This document shows, one piece after another, positions 18,153 through 26,401 of a stretch of 64,000 nt of DNA. Origin of the DNA: Rhodovarius crocodyli (GTDB lineage: Bacteria; Pseudomonadota; Alphaproteobacteria; Acetobacterales; Acetobacteraceae); assembly GCF_004005855.1 (NCBI RefSeq), contig NZ_SACL01000001.1, forward strand, positions 124,001 to 188,000, given 5' to 3'. Every line of letters starts with the position of its first letter. Positions within the stretch are counted from its first letter, which is position 1. Made by a program: the position numbers and the translations under genes. The notes under the pieces are model-generated. The model was given only the letters and a program-made list of their open reading frames with translations. It was not told the DNA's origin and searched no databases.

Positions 18153-18162
18153 AAGTATACTT
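18153..18162. promoter_or_regulatory. Palindromic operator AAGTATACTT, copy 3
   Basis: A perfect palindrome 51 bp before the start of the second PotD-like gene and 5 bp after the stop of the LLM gene at 18168-19523. The site therefore gives the second transport operon its own control even though the upstream gene points the same way. Confidence 0.7.
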
Positions 18163-18167
18163 GATAA

Positions 18168-19523
18168 TTAAGCGCCAGCAACCCGCATTCGCGCGGCCCC
18201 ATGCGCGGGGCGCGCCAGGCCCAGATTCTCCCGCAGGGTCCGGCCGGTGTATTCGTCACGGAACAGGCCGCGCCGGCGCAGCTCCGGCAGCAGCAGGTCG
18301 ATCACCTCGGTCAGCCCATCGGGGTAATAGGGGATCATCAGGTTGAAGCCGTCGCAGGCGCGGCCCTCGAACCATTCCTGCATGTGGTCCGCGATCCGCG
18401 CGGGCGAGCCCACGATCTGCTGATGCGCCGCCCCGCCCGAGAGGAAGGTGTAGAGCTGACGGATGGTCATGCCCTTCTCCTTCGCCTGCCTGGCCATGGT
18501 GGAGGCGATGGACTTGATCGGCCCGTTCAGCACGATGTCCGGCAGGGGTTCATCCAGCGGATAGCCCGACAGGTCCCCGAACAGGTTCGCCAGCACCGAC
18601 AGGCCATGCACCGGGTGGATCAGCGCCTCCAGCTCTCCCAGCCGGTCCTGCGCCTGCTGGTCGCTCTCGCCCACCACGATCAGCCCGCCCGGCATCACCA
18701 GCATGTCGTCGGGTGAGCGGCCATACTTCGCCGCCCTGCCCTTCACGCTGTCATAGAAGGCCTTGGCCGAGGCGAAGTCGCGCTGCGCGGTATAGACGAG
18801 GTCGGCCGTGCGGGCCGCCAGTTCCTGCCCAGGCTCCGAGGAGCCCGCCTGGGCGATCACCGGGTAGCCCTGCGGGGGCCGCGCGCTGTTCAGCGGCCCC
18901 TTCACCGAGAAGAACTCACCCTTGTGGTTCAGCACATGCATCTTGGCGGGGTCGAAATAGCGGCCGCCCGCCTGGTCGCGCAGGAAGGCGTCGTCCTCCC
19001 AGCTGTCCCACAGGCCCGTCACCACATCGACGAATTCCTCGGCGCGGCGATAGCGGAAATCATGGTCGAAGTGCTTCTCGCGCGAGAAGTTCTTCGCTTC
19101 CGCCTCGGACCAGGAGGTGACGACGTTCCAGCCCACGCGCCCGCCGCTGATGTAGTCCAGCGAGGCGTATTTGCGGGCGATGGTGAAGGGCTCGTTGTAG
19201 CTGGTCGAGGCCGTTGCCACGAAGCCGATGCGCTCCGTGACCGCCGCCAGGGCCGAGATCACCGTCAGCGGCTCGAACTGGTCGATGCGGCCGCTGTAGC
19301 TCAGGGCCTCGTCGTCCTTCGCGTTGGTGCGCACCGCCTGGCCGTCCGCCAGGAAGATGAAGTGGAACTTCGCTGCTTCGGCCTGCTGCGCCATGCGCTT
19401 CCACAAGGCGAAGTCGATGCCGGCATCGGGCTGGGCGCCCGGCAGGCGCCAGCCGGCCGCGTGGGTGCCGTTCGAGACCATGGCAAGGCCGAGCTTCAGG
19501 TCGGTGCGGGCAGGCTTGGTCAT
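18168..19523 (-). CDS. LLM-class flavin-dependent monooxygenase, NtaA/SnaA/DszA type (second copy)
   Basis: The 451-aa enzyme has LKLGLAMVSNGTHAAGWRLP, FHFIFLADGQAVRTN, ISGGRVGWNVVTSWSEAEA and RYRRAEEFVDVVTGLWDSWE, the same landmarks as the gene at 12899-14197 but with clearly different sequence. It would need reduced flavin from a separate reductase. The ATG at 19523 has a GAGGAG ribosome site 5 nt upstream, and operator copy 4 is 25 bp upstream. It forms a one-gene unit or reads into the second transport operon. The substrate is unknown. Confidence 0.88.
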   Translation of the reverse strand: MTKPARTDLKLGLAMVSNGTHAAGWRLPGAQPDAGIDFALWKRMAQQAEAAKFHFIFLADGQAVRTNAKDDEALSYSGRIDQFEPLTVISALAAVTERIGFVATASTSYNEPFTIARKYASLDYISGGRVGWNVVTSWSEAEAKNFSREKHFDHDFRYRRAEEFVDVVTGLWDSWEDDAFLRDQAGGRYFDPAKMHVLNHKGEFFSVKGPLNSARPPQGYPVIAQAGSSEPGQELAARTADLVYTAQRDFASAKAFYDSVKGRAAKYGRSPDDMLVMPGGLIVVGESDQQAQDRLGELEALIHPVHGLSVLANLFGDLSGYPLDEPLPDIVLNGPIKSIASTMARQAKEKGMTIRQLYTFLSGGAAHQQIVGSPARIADHMQEWFEGRACDGFNLMIPYYPDGLTEVIDLLLPELRRRGLFRDEYTGRTLRENLGLARPAHGAARMRVAGA

Positions 19524-19548
19524 GGGCGCTCCTCACGAATATCAAATA

Positions 19549-19558
19549 AAGTATACTT
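19549..19558. promoter_or_regulatory. Palindromic operator AAGTATACTT, copy 4
   Basis: A perfect palindrome 25 bp upstream of the LLM gene start at 19523. TATACT inside it, read on the minus strand, would place transcription start near 19543, giving a leader of about 20 nt that contains the GAGGAG ribosome site. Confidence 0.7.
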
Positions 19559-19626
19559 CCCACGATGGAATGGAAGGGGCTTGTTGGCCCCCTCCTCTCC
19601 GATGCCCATGGTCCCGTCCCGCCCGC

Positions 19627-19740
19627 TCAGCGCCCGGCCGCGGGCATTCCGTGCGACGGCTCCAGCAAGCCCGCGCCGCGCAGTGCCTGGGCCACATGGT
19701 CCGCGATGCGCTGCTCATCCTCGGCCAGCAACAGGCGCAT
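19627..19740 (-). pseudogene. OmpR-type response regulator, N-terminal fragment
   Basis: This 37-codon frame starts MRLLLAEDEQRIADHVAQAL, the first strand and acidic pocket of a receiver domain, then turns into unrelated sequence and stops. The phospho-acceptor Asp and the DNA-binding domain are missing. Its ATG overlaps the stop of the PepSY fragment, as in intact PepSY/regulator/kinase operons, so it is the stump of such an operon whose rest has been deleted. Confidence 0.65.
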
Positions 19741-19963
19741 CAGTTCCCCATCCGCAGGATGCGGCCGCTGGCGGCGTCCACCTCGATCTCGACGAGGCGT
19801 CCGTGCGCATCGGCGGCAGGCATCTCATAGATCAGCGCGCCGCGATGTTCCTGGCGTCGCGCTGCGGCTGCAACCGCTCCAGGATCTCGGCCAGGGACAG
19901 GATGCGCCCCTCGGCGACGGCTGCCCGGGCGCTGTCGTGGTTCAGCCGGCGCCGATCCTCTCA
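19740..19963 (-). pseudogene. PepSY domain protein, frameshifted fragment
   Basis: Two reading frames together give a PepSY domain. One encodes LNHDSARAAVAEGRILSLAE then AEILERL; the other encodes LIYEMPAADAHGRLVEIEVD and ends AASGRILRMGN. They join near 19835-19842, where one frame hits TGA, so there is at least one frameshift. No signal peptide is visible upstream. PepSY proteins often sit next to PhoP/QseB-type two-component genes, which agrees with the response-regulator fragment that follows. Confidence 0.6.
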
Positions 19964-19983
19964 TGTCACGCGGACCGAGTTCA

Positions 19984-19994
19984 GGGGGGGGGGG
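19984..19994 (+). repeat. Run of eleven G residues
   Basis: An uninterrupted G tract sits between the PepSY fragment and the sugar isomerase gene. It is outside any intact gene. It may be an assembly-sensitive homopolymer or a leftover of the deletion events in this stretch. Confidence 0.9.
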
Positions 19995-20078
19995 ATGGTA
20001 AGGCGCCTGCCCGAACAGGGCAGTGGCGTATCCCGTCGCCGCTGCGCAACGACGGGCGCGCGCTATCGACTGCTCATC

Positions 20079-20894
20079 CTATCGCGCATAGGCCGCCGCG
20101 ACGGTGCTGAGCGCACCCTGGATCGCCTGCCGCCAATCGGGCTGCTGCAGCATCTCGATGCATACCCAGCCCGCATAGGCGATGTCCTTCAGCGCGGCAC
20201 CGGCCTGGGCATGCGCCGGCAGCGGCGCGCCGAAATCCGTCAGCTGCGGCTGCGCGGCGTGAAAATGCGCCAGCAGGCCCGCACCCTGCCTTATGGCATC
20301 GGCAATGCTGCCGCCGCCCAGCGTGACGCAGGCCGTATCGAGATGGAGCCGGACCGCGTGATGATCGACCGCGCGCACCAGTTGGACGACTTCTTCCCAG
20401 GTCATCAGGAAGTCCGAATTATAGGCTGCGGGAACCGGCTCCATGGCCAGCAACAGCCCCTCATCCGCAGCCAGCGAAGCAAGGATGCCCAGGCGCTGCA
20501 CGGCCAGCTCCATCGCCCGCTCCGGGGCCAGCTGGTGCCGGTTGCGGTTCCTGGGGGCACCGAAGACGCAGACAGGCGCCTGCAACGCACGGCTGGCCAC
20601 GCCGACCTTGCGCAGATGCCGCTGCATCGCCTCGAAGCCGGTCTCGTCACCCAGCAGCTGGGCCTCGGGGGCACCAAAGAAAATCGCCTGCAGGGATGAC
20701 GGGGCAAGCCCGTGTTCCTGCAGCGTATGGCGATAGGCCGTCAGGGCTTCCGGTCGCAGCTCGTCCCAGGGGGCAATGCGCGTGGGGGCGACCTCGACAC
20801 CCGTGGCACCACCCTGCCGCAGAAGACCCAACGCCTCGACCATGTCCTCCGCGGGCCAGGCCAGATTGGACAGCGACACCCGCACAGCGGTCAT
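20079..20894 (-). CDS. Sugar phosphate isomerase/epimerase-like TIM-barrel protein
   Basis: The 271-aa protein has the xylose-isomerase-like/AP endonuclease 2 pattern: VSLSNLAWP at the start, GATGVEVAPTRIAPWDEL near residue 30, LLLAMEPVPAAYNSDFL near residue 148, VRLHLDTACVTLGGG near residue 180 and WVCIEML near residue 243. The metal-binding Glu, Asp and His positions look intact. It overlaps the truncated epimerase gene upstream by 4 nt, so the two were an operon of nucleotide- or acyl-sugar type, perhaps surface polysaccharide. Its partner is now broken, so its present role is doubtful. Confidence 0.75.
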   Translation of the reverse strand: MTAVRVSLSNLAWPAEDMVEALGLLRQGGATGVEVAPTRIAPWDELRPEALTAYRHTLQEHGLAPSSLQAIFFGAPEAQLLGDETGFEAMQRHLRKVGVASRALQAPVCVFGAPRNRNRHQLAPERAMELAVQRLGILASLAADEGLLLAMEPVPAAYNSDFLMTWEEVVQLVRAVDHHAVRLHLDTACVTLGGGSIADAIRQGAGLLAHFHAAQPQLTDFGAPLPAHAQAGAALKDIAYAGWVCIEMLQQPDWRQAIQGALSTVAAAYAR

Positions 20895-21433
20895 CGGGCG
20901 CGCTCGGCCGAGACGAACTGGCCGATCTGCTGCATCACCGCTGCCTTGTCCATGATGTAGGAGCCCTGGCCGCCGAACAGTGCCGCATGCCGCGTATGGA
21001 GATCATAGGCAGGCACCGCCTTGGCGGGGCCCACGGCCTTATCCGGGAAGAAGCTGCTGACAATCTCCCCCGTCACCACGGGTTCGGTAGCCAGGTGCAC
21101 CAGGCTCAGCCCGCTGTTCTCAGCGGTCACGATATCCTGCGGCAGGCGCGGAACCGGATACCATTGGAACGCGGCGGCGGGATTGATCGCTTCCAGCATG
21201 TTGTCGTTCAGAAGGTCAAACAGCGCGTTCTTCCGCAGCCCGGGTCCAAACAGCGCAGGCAGCCGCATCACCACCGCATTCGGGAAATGCGCAAGCACGA
21301 AATCCTCCAGCTCCAGCCGGTGGAGCCCGTAGGGATGAAGCCCGTCGCGCTCAGGCACGACCGCCTCATCCGCGCCTGAGGATTGCTTACCGCCCTCGGG
21401 CGACATCGCCCGGACGCTCGGCCCCGATTTCAT
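20891..21433 (-). pseudogene. NAD-dependent sugar epimerase/dehydratase-like gene, N-terminally truncated
   Basis: From about 21376 leftward the frame encodes the second half of an SDR-like protein: HPYGLHRLELEDFVLAHFP, then VVMRLPALFGPGLRKNALFD and NSGLSLVHLATEPVV. The Rossmann GxxGxxG half is absent, and the first 20 or so codons (MKSGPSV...) look like read-through of unrelated DNA. The family normally has about 220-260 residues; about 160 remain. It is probably non-functional. Upstream of the break lies a CoA-transferase fragment on the other strand. Confidence 0.65.
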
Positions 21434-21512
21434 CGGGGCGAAAGCGCCATCTTCCTGGCGCTGATCCGCAACAACCGCAGCATCGTGCTGGAACTGAAGC
21501 AGCCCGGCGGCC
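21390..21512 (+). pseudogene. CaiB/BaiF (class III) CoA-transferase fragment, frameshifted
   Basis: One frame gives DIARTLGPDFIG (21402-21437). A frame shifted by one base gives GESAIFLALIRNNRSIVLEL followed by KQPGG (to about 21512). Together they match the N-terminal region found in class III CoA-transferases, which reads GDIART.LGP...GESA.FLALNRNKRSI..DLK. A single missing G near 21436 explains the shift. The rest of the gene is absent on both sides, so this is a 120-bp relic between two other truncated genes. Confidence 0.6.
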
Positions 21513-21585
21513 GGGCAAGCCCGCCCGCCAGCAGCAGCGCCCCCACCAGCAGCACCGGCCGGCCGGTGTCCGGTTCCGTGCTCAC
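21513..21585 (-). pseudogene. N-terminal stump of a gene downstream of the solute-binding protein
   Basis: A GTG start (21585-21583) overlaps the stop of the solute-binding gene at 21582. It opens STEPDTGRPVLLVGALLLAG, a hydrophobic N terminus that could be a membrane subunit. The frame then runs into the CoA-transferase relic in antisense. Only about 24 codons are left, so the family cannot be named. A lost permease of the neighbouring transporter is a guess. Confidence 0.4.
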
Positions 21586-23165
21586 GCGCGGCGCAGGTTC
21601 CAGAACGCGGCCAGGCTGGCCTTGGGCAGCCCGGTCAGATCCGCCCGCAGCGCGGTGGGTTCCTGCCACTGGCCGACCGGCAGATAGGGCACGCCATCCA
21701 CCGCCGCGCGCTGGATCCCACGCGCCACCGCCTGCTGCGTGGCCAGGTCCGGCGCGTCGAACCATTCCTGGCGCAGCTTCTCCAGCTCCGGCAGGTCTGG
21801 CCAGCCGGACCAGGCCTGCGGCCCATTGGCGCGCAGCGGGGTGTTGGTCGCGGGGCTCAGCATGCCAAGCCCGGTCCAGGTGGTGGTATGGGCGTTCCAG
21901 CCGCCCTGGTCGGGCGGGTTGCGGTTGGCGCGGCGCGTCAGCACCGACCCGAAGTCCATGCTGATATACTCCACATCCAGCCCGATGGACTGGAAGGTGG
22001 CGGCCGCCACATCGGAGATCGCCTTGATCACGTCCATGTCGGCCGGGGAAAGCAGCCGCACCTTCTCGCCGCGATAGCCGGCGCGACGCACCCGTTCCTT
22101 GAGGGCGGGGATGTCGCGGTTGCCGGTGAACAGGCCGCCCAGCCCCTCGCGGCTGGCATAGGGGCTGCCCTCGGTGAAGTAGCCGACCCCGGTCTTGCCC
22201 AGCGCCGCCTCGTCACCGACGATCGCGGCCATCATGTCGTCCTGGCTGATCGCGGCCAGCGCCGCGCGGCGGATCTCGGGGTTGTCGAAGGGCGGGTAGA
22301 GGTGGTTCAGCTGCACCAGCCCGATCCGCCCCAGCGTGTTGAACACGTCGAGCTTCACGTTGCGGATGCGCCGGATGCGCGGCAGCAGGTCGAACAGCGG
22401 CCGCTCGACCCAGTCCACCTCATTGTTCTGCAAGGCGCCGATGGCGGTCGAGGCATCGGGCAGCACGCGCCATTCCACGCGCTCGAAGTGGGCCACCTTG
22501 CCGCCGGCGTGGCCGTCCGAGGGCTCCTGGCGCGGGACATAACGGTCGAAGCGCGCATAGGCGGAGCCGGCGCCCACCACCCATTCGTCGCGCAGGAAGC
22601 GCCAGGGGCCGCTGCCGGTGTAGTCGGTGATCTGCTGGAACGGGTCGGTGCGGGCCACCCGCTCCGGCATGATGAAGGCATTCTGCGCCAGCGCTGCCGG
22701 CAGCAGCGGGAAGGGCTTCTTCAGGCGGAATTCCAGGCGGCGGTCGTCCAGCGCGCGCACTTCCTCCACCTGGGCATAGAGCACTTGGCCGAAGGTGTCG
22801 CGTCGGCTCCAGCGCGCCAGCGACTGCACGGCGTCCGCCGCGCGGACGGGCTCGCCATCGTGGAAGAACAGGCCCTCGCGCAGGGTCAGCACCCAGCGGC
22901 GGCCATCGTCGCTCACCTGATGGCCCGCCACCATCTGCGGCTGCGGCAGGCCGCGCTGATCGTAGCCGTACAGCACGTCGTAGATCAGCTGGGCATGGAC
23001 GCCGACCACGGCCCCCGTGGTCCAGACCGGATCCGGCGTGGCCAGCCCGCTGCCGTTGGGCACGAAGCGAAGGGTGGTGGCGCGCCGGTCCTGGGCCAGG
23101 GCGGGGCCGGCCAAGGCGCAGCCTGAAAGGCCGGCGGCCAGGCCGAAAACATGTCGACGATGCAT
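21582..23165 (-). CDS. ABC transporter substrate-binding protein, family 5 (peptide/nickel/opine type)
   Basis: The 527-aa DppA-like receptor has a short signal with RRHVFGLAAGLSGCALAG (residues 3-20), where the Cys may be a lipobox, and cleavage otherwise after ALAQ. Family 5 landmarks include PDPVWTTGAVVGVHAQLIYD, VLTLREGLFFHDGEPV and DYTGSGPWRF. The ATG at 23165 is chosen because the signal begins there. No matching permeases or ATPases remain nearby: the gene that once followed is a stump, so this receptor appears orphaned. It is transcribed divergently from the sulfhydrylase gene. Confidence 0.85.
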   Translation of the reverse strand: MHRRHVFGLAAGLSGCALAGPALAQDRRATTLRFVPNGSGLATPDPVWTTGAVVGVHAQLIYDVLYGYDQRGLPQPQMVAGHQVSDDGRRWVLTLREGLFFHDGEPVRAADAVQSLARWSRRDTFGQVLYAQVEEVRALDDRRLEFRLKKPFPLLPAALAQNAFIMPERVARTDPFQQITDYTGSGPWRFLRDEWVVGAGSAYARFDRYVPRQEPSDGHAGGKVAHFERVEWRVLPDASTAIGALQNNEVDWVERPLFDLLPRIRRIRNVKLDVFNTLGRIGLVQLNHLYPPFDNPEIRRAALAAISQDDMMAAIVGDEAALGKTGVGYFTEGSPYASREGLGGLFTGNRDIPALKERVRRAGYRGEKVRLLSPADMDVIKAISDVAAATFQSIGLDVEYISMDFGSVLTRRANRNPPDQGGWNAHTTTWTGLGMLSPATNTPLRANGPQAWSGWPDLPELEKLRQEWFDAPDLATQQAVARGIQRAAVDGVPYLPVGQWQEPTALRADLTGLPKASLAAFWNLRRA

Positions 23166-23313
23166 TGGAATCTCACAGTCCGAATTCGGGATAAAATGAC
23201 GCGGCGCAGCATTAACACGCAAAAATATCGCTAGATCAATATTGCACGTTTCATAATCGCCAAATACGCTGCGCTGCATCATCCCCCGGCAATGCCGCCG
23301 CAGGAGAACCGCC

Positions 23314-23379
23314 ATGCCGCCCATTCCCGCTTGCGCCGCCCTCCGTCAGCCGCGCCGCCCGTCCTGTACCGGGGCCTGA
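23314..23379 (+). CDS. Possible 21-aa leader peptide upstream of the sulfhydrylase gene
   Basis: A short frame begins with ATG after a strong AGGAG (spacing 7 nt) and ends 43 nt before the sulfhydrylase start, which has its own ribosome site. The peptide has two Cys (residues 7 and 18) and several Arg and Pro. Cys-containing leader peptides control some sulfur genes in other bacteria by ribosome stalling, so a similar role is possible. This rests on position and the ribosome site only. Confidence 0.35.
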   Translation: MPPIPACAALRQPRRPSCTGA

Positions 23380-23422
23380 GCAAGGCCTTCCCGACCACGC
23401 AACCAGACCCCGGAGAACACAG

Positions 23423-24736
23423 ATGTCCCACCCCGAAACCCTGGCCCTGCACGCCGGTTGGCGGCGTGATCCCGCCACCAATGCCGTGGCGGTGCCGATC
23501 TACCAGACCAGCTCCTATCAGTTCGACGACACGGCCCATGCCAGCCGGCTGTTCGCGCTGGAGCAGCACGGCAACATCTACACCCGCGTGAACAACCCGA
23601 CCGTGGACGTGCTGGAACAGCGCGTGGCGGCGCTGGAGGGCGGCGTGGCAGCCCTGGCGGTGGCTTCCGGCCAGGCGGCCTCGGCCTATGCCGTGCAGAA
23701 CCTGGCGGCGGCCGGCGATAACATCGTGGCGTCGACCGACCTGTATGGCGGCACCTGGAACCTGTTCGCCAACACGCTGAAGGACCAGGGAATCGAGGTC
23801 CGCTTCGTGGACCCGGCGGACCCCGAGAATTTCCGCCGCGCCACCGATGACCGCACCCGCGCCTACTATGCGGAATCCCTGCCGAACCCGAAGCTGGAGG
23901 CGTTTCCGATCGCGGAGGTCGCGGCTATCGGCCGGCCGCTGGGTATTCCGCTGATCGTGGACAACACCGCGGCCCCGCTGCTGATCCGCCCCTTCGAGCA
24001 TGGCGCCGCGGTGGTCGTGCATTCGCTGACGAAATACATCGGCGGGCACGGCAACAGCATCGGCGGCATCATCGTCGATGGCGGCAATTTCGACTGGGAA
24101 GCCCATCCCGCCCGCCAGCCGCTGCTGCACCGGGCTGACCGGTCCTATCACGGCGCGGTCTGGGTCGAGGCCGCGAAACCCCACGGCCCCATCGCCTATA
24201 TCCTGAAGGCTCGCACCACGCTGCTGCGCGACCTGGGCGCGGCCCTCAGCCCGCACAGCGCCTTCCTGTTCCTGCAGGGGCTGGAGACGCTGCCGCTGCG
24301 CATCCGCGAGCACAGCCGCAACGCCGGCGCCGTGGCCGAGTTCCTGGCGAAGCGCCCCGAGGTGACGCGCGTGATCCATGCCGCGCATCACCAGGGCGAG
24401 GCCGCCGCGCGCAGCGCGAAATACCTGAAGAACGGCCATGGCGGGCTGCTGGGCTTCGAGCTGGCGGGCGGCGCCGATGCCGGCCGGCGCTTCATCGATG
24501 CGCTGCAGCTGTTCTACCACGTCGCCAACATCGGGGATTCACGCAGCCTGGCGATCCACCCCGCCAGCACGACCCATTCCCAGCTGACGCCCGAGGAGCA
24601 GAAGGCCACGGGCGTGACCCCGGGCTATGTACGGCTTTCCGTCGGCATCGAGCATATCGACGACATCCTGGCCGACCTGACCCAGGCGCTGGACGCGTCC
24701 ACGCTGCGCCAGGCGGCGGCCCAGGCGGCAGAGTGA
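23423..24736 (+). CDS. metY: O-acetylhomoserine sulfhydrylase (PLP-dependent)
   Basis: The 437-aa enzyme makes homocysteine (or methionine with methanethiol) from O-acetylhomoserine and sulfide. Landmarks are TLALHAG at the N terminus, PIYQTSSYQFDD, NIYTRVNNPTVDVLEQRVAALEG as two adjoining motifs near residue 53, ASGQAASAYA and the PLP lysine motif HSLTKYIGGHG near residue 200. The ending GIEHIDDILADLTQAL is typical. Length fits MetY (about 430) rather than the shorter cystathionine enzymes. It overlaps the carboxylesterase gene (TGATG). Confidence 0.93.
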   Translation: MSHPETLALHAGWRRDPATNAVAVPIYQTSSYQFDDTAHASRLFALEQHGNIYTRVNNPTVDVLEQRVAALEGGVAALAVASGQAASAYAVQNLAAAGDNIVASTDLYGGTWNLFANTLKDQGIEVRFVDPADPENFRRATDDRTRAYYAESLPNPKLEAFPIAEVAAIGRPLGIPLIVDNTAAPLLIRPFEHGAAVVVHSLTKYIGGHGNSIGGIIVDGGNFDWEAHPARQPLLHRADRSYHGAVWVEAAKPHGPIAYILKARTTLLRDLGAALSPHSAFLFLQGLETLPLRIREHSRNAGAVAEFLAKRPEVTRVIHAAHHQGEAAARSAKYLKNGHGGLLGFELAGGADAGRRFIDALQLFYHVANIGDSRSLAIHPASTTHSQLTPEEQKATGVTPGYVRLSVGIEHIDDILADLTQALDASTLRQAAAQAAE

Positions 24737-26349
24737 TGGCCATGCAGCGACGTTCCCTGCTGGGCGGCCTGGCGCTGCCCCTCATTCCCGGTGCGGCCCT
24801 GGCCCATGCCGGGCACCGCGCGCCGGTGGTGGAGACCACCTCCGGCCGGCTGCGCGGCATCGCGGGCGAGGGTGTGGCGGTGTTCAAGGGCATCCCCTAT
24901 GCCGACACCACCGCGGGCGCCCACCGCTTCCTGCCGCCACAGGCCGCGCCCCGCTGGGCCGGCGTGCGGGAGGCCACGGAATACGGCCGCAATGCCCCGC
25001 AGCTGCGCGGCCCCGGCGTGCCGGAATTCGCCTGGTACTGGGCCGACCTGCCGCAGGGCGAGGACGCGCTCAGCCTCTCCCTGTTCACTCCGGCCACGGA
25101 TGACCGGCGCCGGCCCGTGCTGCTGTGGCTGCACGGTGGTGCCTTCTCCTCCGGCACGGGCTCCGCGCCTGGCTTCGATGGCTCTCATCTGGCCCGCGCG
25201 CAGGATGTGGTGGTGGTTTCCATCAACCACCGGCTGAACCTGTTCGGGCATTTCTTCACCGGCGAGCCCCAGGACGGCCTCTCGCCCGAGGCCGGCAATC
25301 TGGGCGTGCTGGACCAGATCGCGGCGCTGCGCTGGGTGCGGGACAACATCGAGCGTTTCGGCGGTGATCCGGGCAATGTCACCATCTTCGGCCAGTCCGG
25401 CGGGGCGGCAAAGGTGACGGCGCTGTTGGCCACCCCTGCCGCAAAGGGGCTGTTCCACCGCGCCATCGTGCAGAGCGCCTCCGGCGCCTGGCGCCTGGCC
25501 ACGCCGGAGAACGCGGCGCGCGCCGCGCATGCGGTGCTGACGGAGCTGGGCCTGACGGCGCACGAGGCCAGCCGCCTGCGCGACGTGCCTGTCGACCGGC
25601 TGCTGGCCGCCCTGGGCAAGGTGGGGCCCGCCGAGTTCCGCCCGGTGCTGGACGGCCGTGTCTTCACCCAGCACCCGTATGAGCCTGCCGCCGCCGACAC
25701 CGCGCGCGACGTACCCGTGCTGATCGGTTGGACGGAGACGGAGGCCACCTTCTTCCTGGCCGGCGATCCGGGCAATTTCACGCTCGATGCCGCGCGCGCC
25801 CGGGCGCGCATCCAGCGCTTCCTGCGCCTAGACGAGGCCGCGACCGACCGGGTGATCGCGGGCTACCGTGACCTGTACCCGGAGGCGACGCCGAGCCAGT
25901 TGCTGATCCGCGTGGCGAGCGACCAAAACTACCGCCTGCCGACTGCGCTGGTGGCCGACCGCCACGCCGCCGGCGGCGCGCCCACCTATGCCTACGAGTT
26001 CAACTGGGTCTCGCCCGCCCGGCAGGGGGCGCTGGGTTCCCCGCACACGGGCGAGGTGCCCTTCGTCTTCGGCACGTTGGACGCCGCCCAGGCGTTGGTG
26101 GCCGGCAGCCCGGAGGCACCGCGCATCCGTGACCGGCTGGGTGCCATCTGGGCCGGCTTTGCCCGCACCGGCAGGCCGCAGAGCGAGGCCGTCGCGGACT
26201 GGCGGCCCTATTCCGCGGCCGACCGGAACACGGCGCTGCTGGGCGGCGAATGGCGGGTGGCGAAGGACACGCTGGCGCGCCCGCGCGAACTGATCGGCGC
26301 GCTGAAACCCTTCGAGTACAGCGACCCCGTCACCTTCATCCGCGACTGA
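24736..26349 (+). CDS. Type B carboxylesterase (alpha/beta hydrolase), secreted
   Basis: The 537-aa protein has a twin-arginine-like signal (MQRRSLLGGLALPLIPGAALAHA near the start, as two parts) and the type-B esterase pattern: GIPYADTTAGAHRF, LLWLHGGAFSSGTG (oxyanion hole), the nucleophile elbow FGQSGGAAKV near residue 222 and His in GSPHTGEVPFVFG near residue 435. It would hydrolyse carboxylic esters in the periplasm. The start ATG overlaps the metY stop, so the two are co-translated; GTG 3 nt upstream and ATG 6 nt downstream are alternatives. Why an esterase accompanies a sulfhydrylase is unclear. Confidence 0.88.
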   Translation: MAMQRRSLLGGLALPLIPGAALAHAGHRAPVVETTSGRLRGIAGEGVAVFKGIPYADTTAGAHRFLPPQAAPRWAGVREATEYGRNAPQLRGPGVPEFAWYWADLPQGEDALSLSLFTPATDDRRRPVLLWLHGGAFSSGTGSAPGFDGSHLARAQDVVVVSINHRLNLFGHFFTGEPQDGLSPEAGNLGVLDQIAALRWVRDNIERFGGDPGNVTIFGQSGGAAKVTALLATPAAKGLFHRAIVQSASGAWRLATPENAARAAHAVLTELGLTAHEASRLRDVPVDRLLAALGKVGPAEFRPVLDGRVFTQHPYEPAAADTARDVPVLIGWTETEATFFLAGDPGNFTLDAARARARIQRFLRLDEAATDRVIAGYRDLYPEATPSQLLIRVASDQNYRLPTALVADRHAAGGAPTYAYEFNWVSPARQGALGSPHTGEVPFVFGTLDAAQALVAGSPEAPRIRDRLGAIWAGFARTGRPQSEAVADWRPYSAADRNTALLGGEWRVAKDTLARPRELIGALKPFEYSDPVTFIRD

Positions 26350-26357
26350 ACCATCCC

Positions 26358-26382
26358 GGCAGGGCGGCCCGCCCGCCCTGCC
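26358..26382 (+). terminator. Intrinsic terminator after the carboxylesterase gene
   Basis: Perfect 10-bp GC-rich arms (GGCAGGGCGG at 26358-26367 and its complement at 26373-26382) with a 5-nt loop, followed by TTTCCT. It lies 9 nt after the esterase stop and would end the metY-esterase transcript. Confidence 0.7.
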
Positions 26383-26401
26383 TTTCCTGCCGGATCAATC
26401 C

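Noticed and set aside
19984-19994. The G11 run as a phase-variation switch
   Set aside because: No intact gene starts or continues across it. It may equally be a homopolymer length error.
24733-24735. GTG 24733 as start of the carboxylesterase
   Set aside because: It is possible, but ATG 24736 makes the usual overlap with the metY stop and gives a better signal peptide start.
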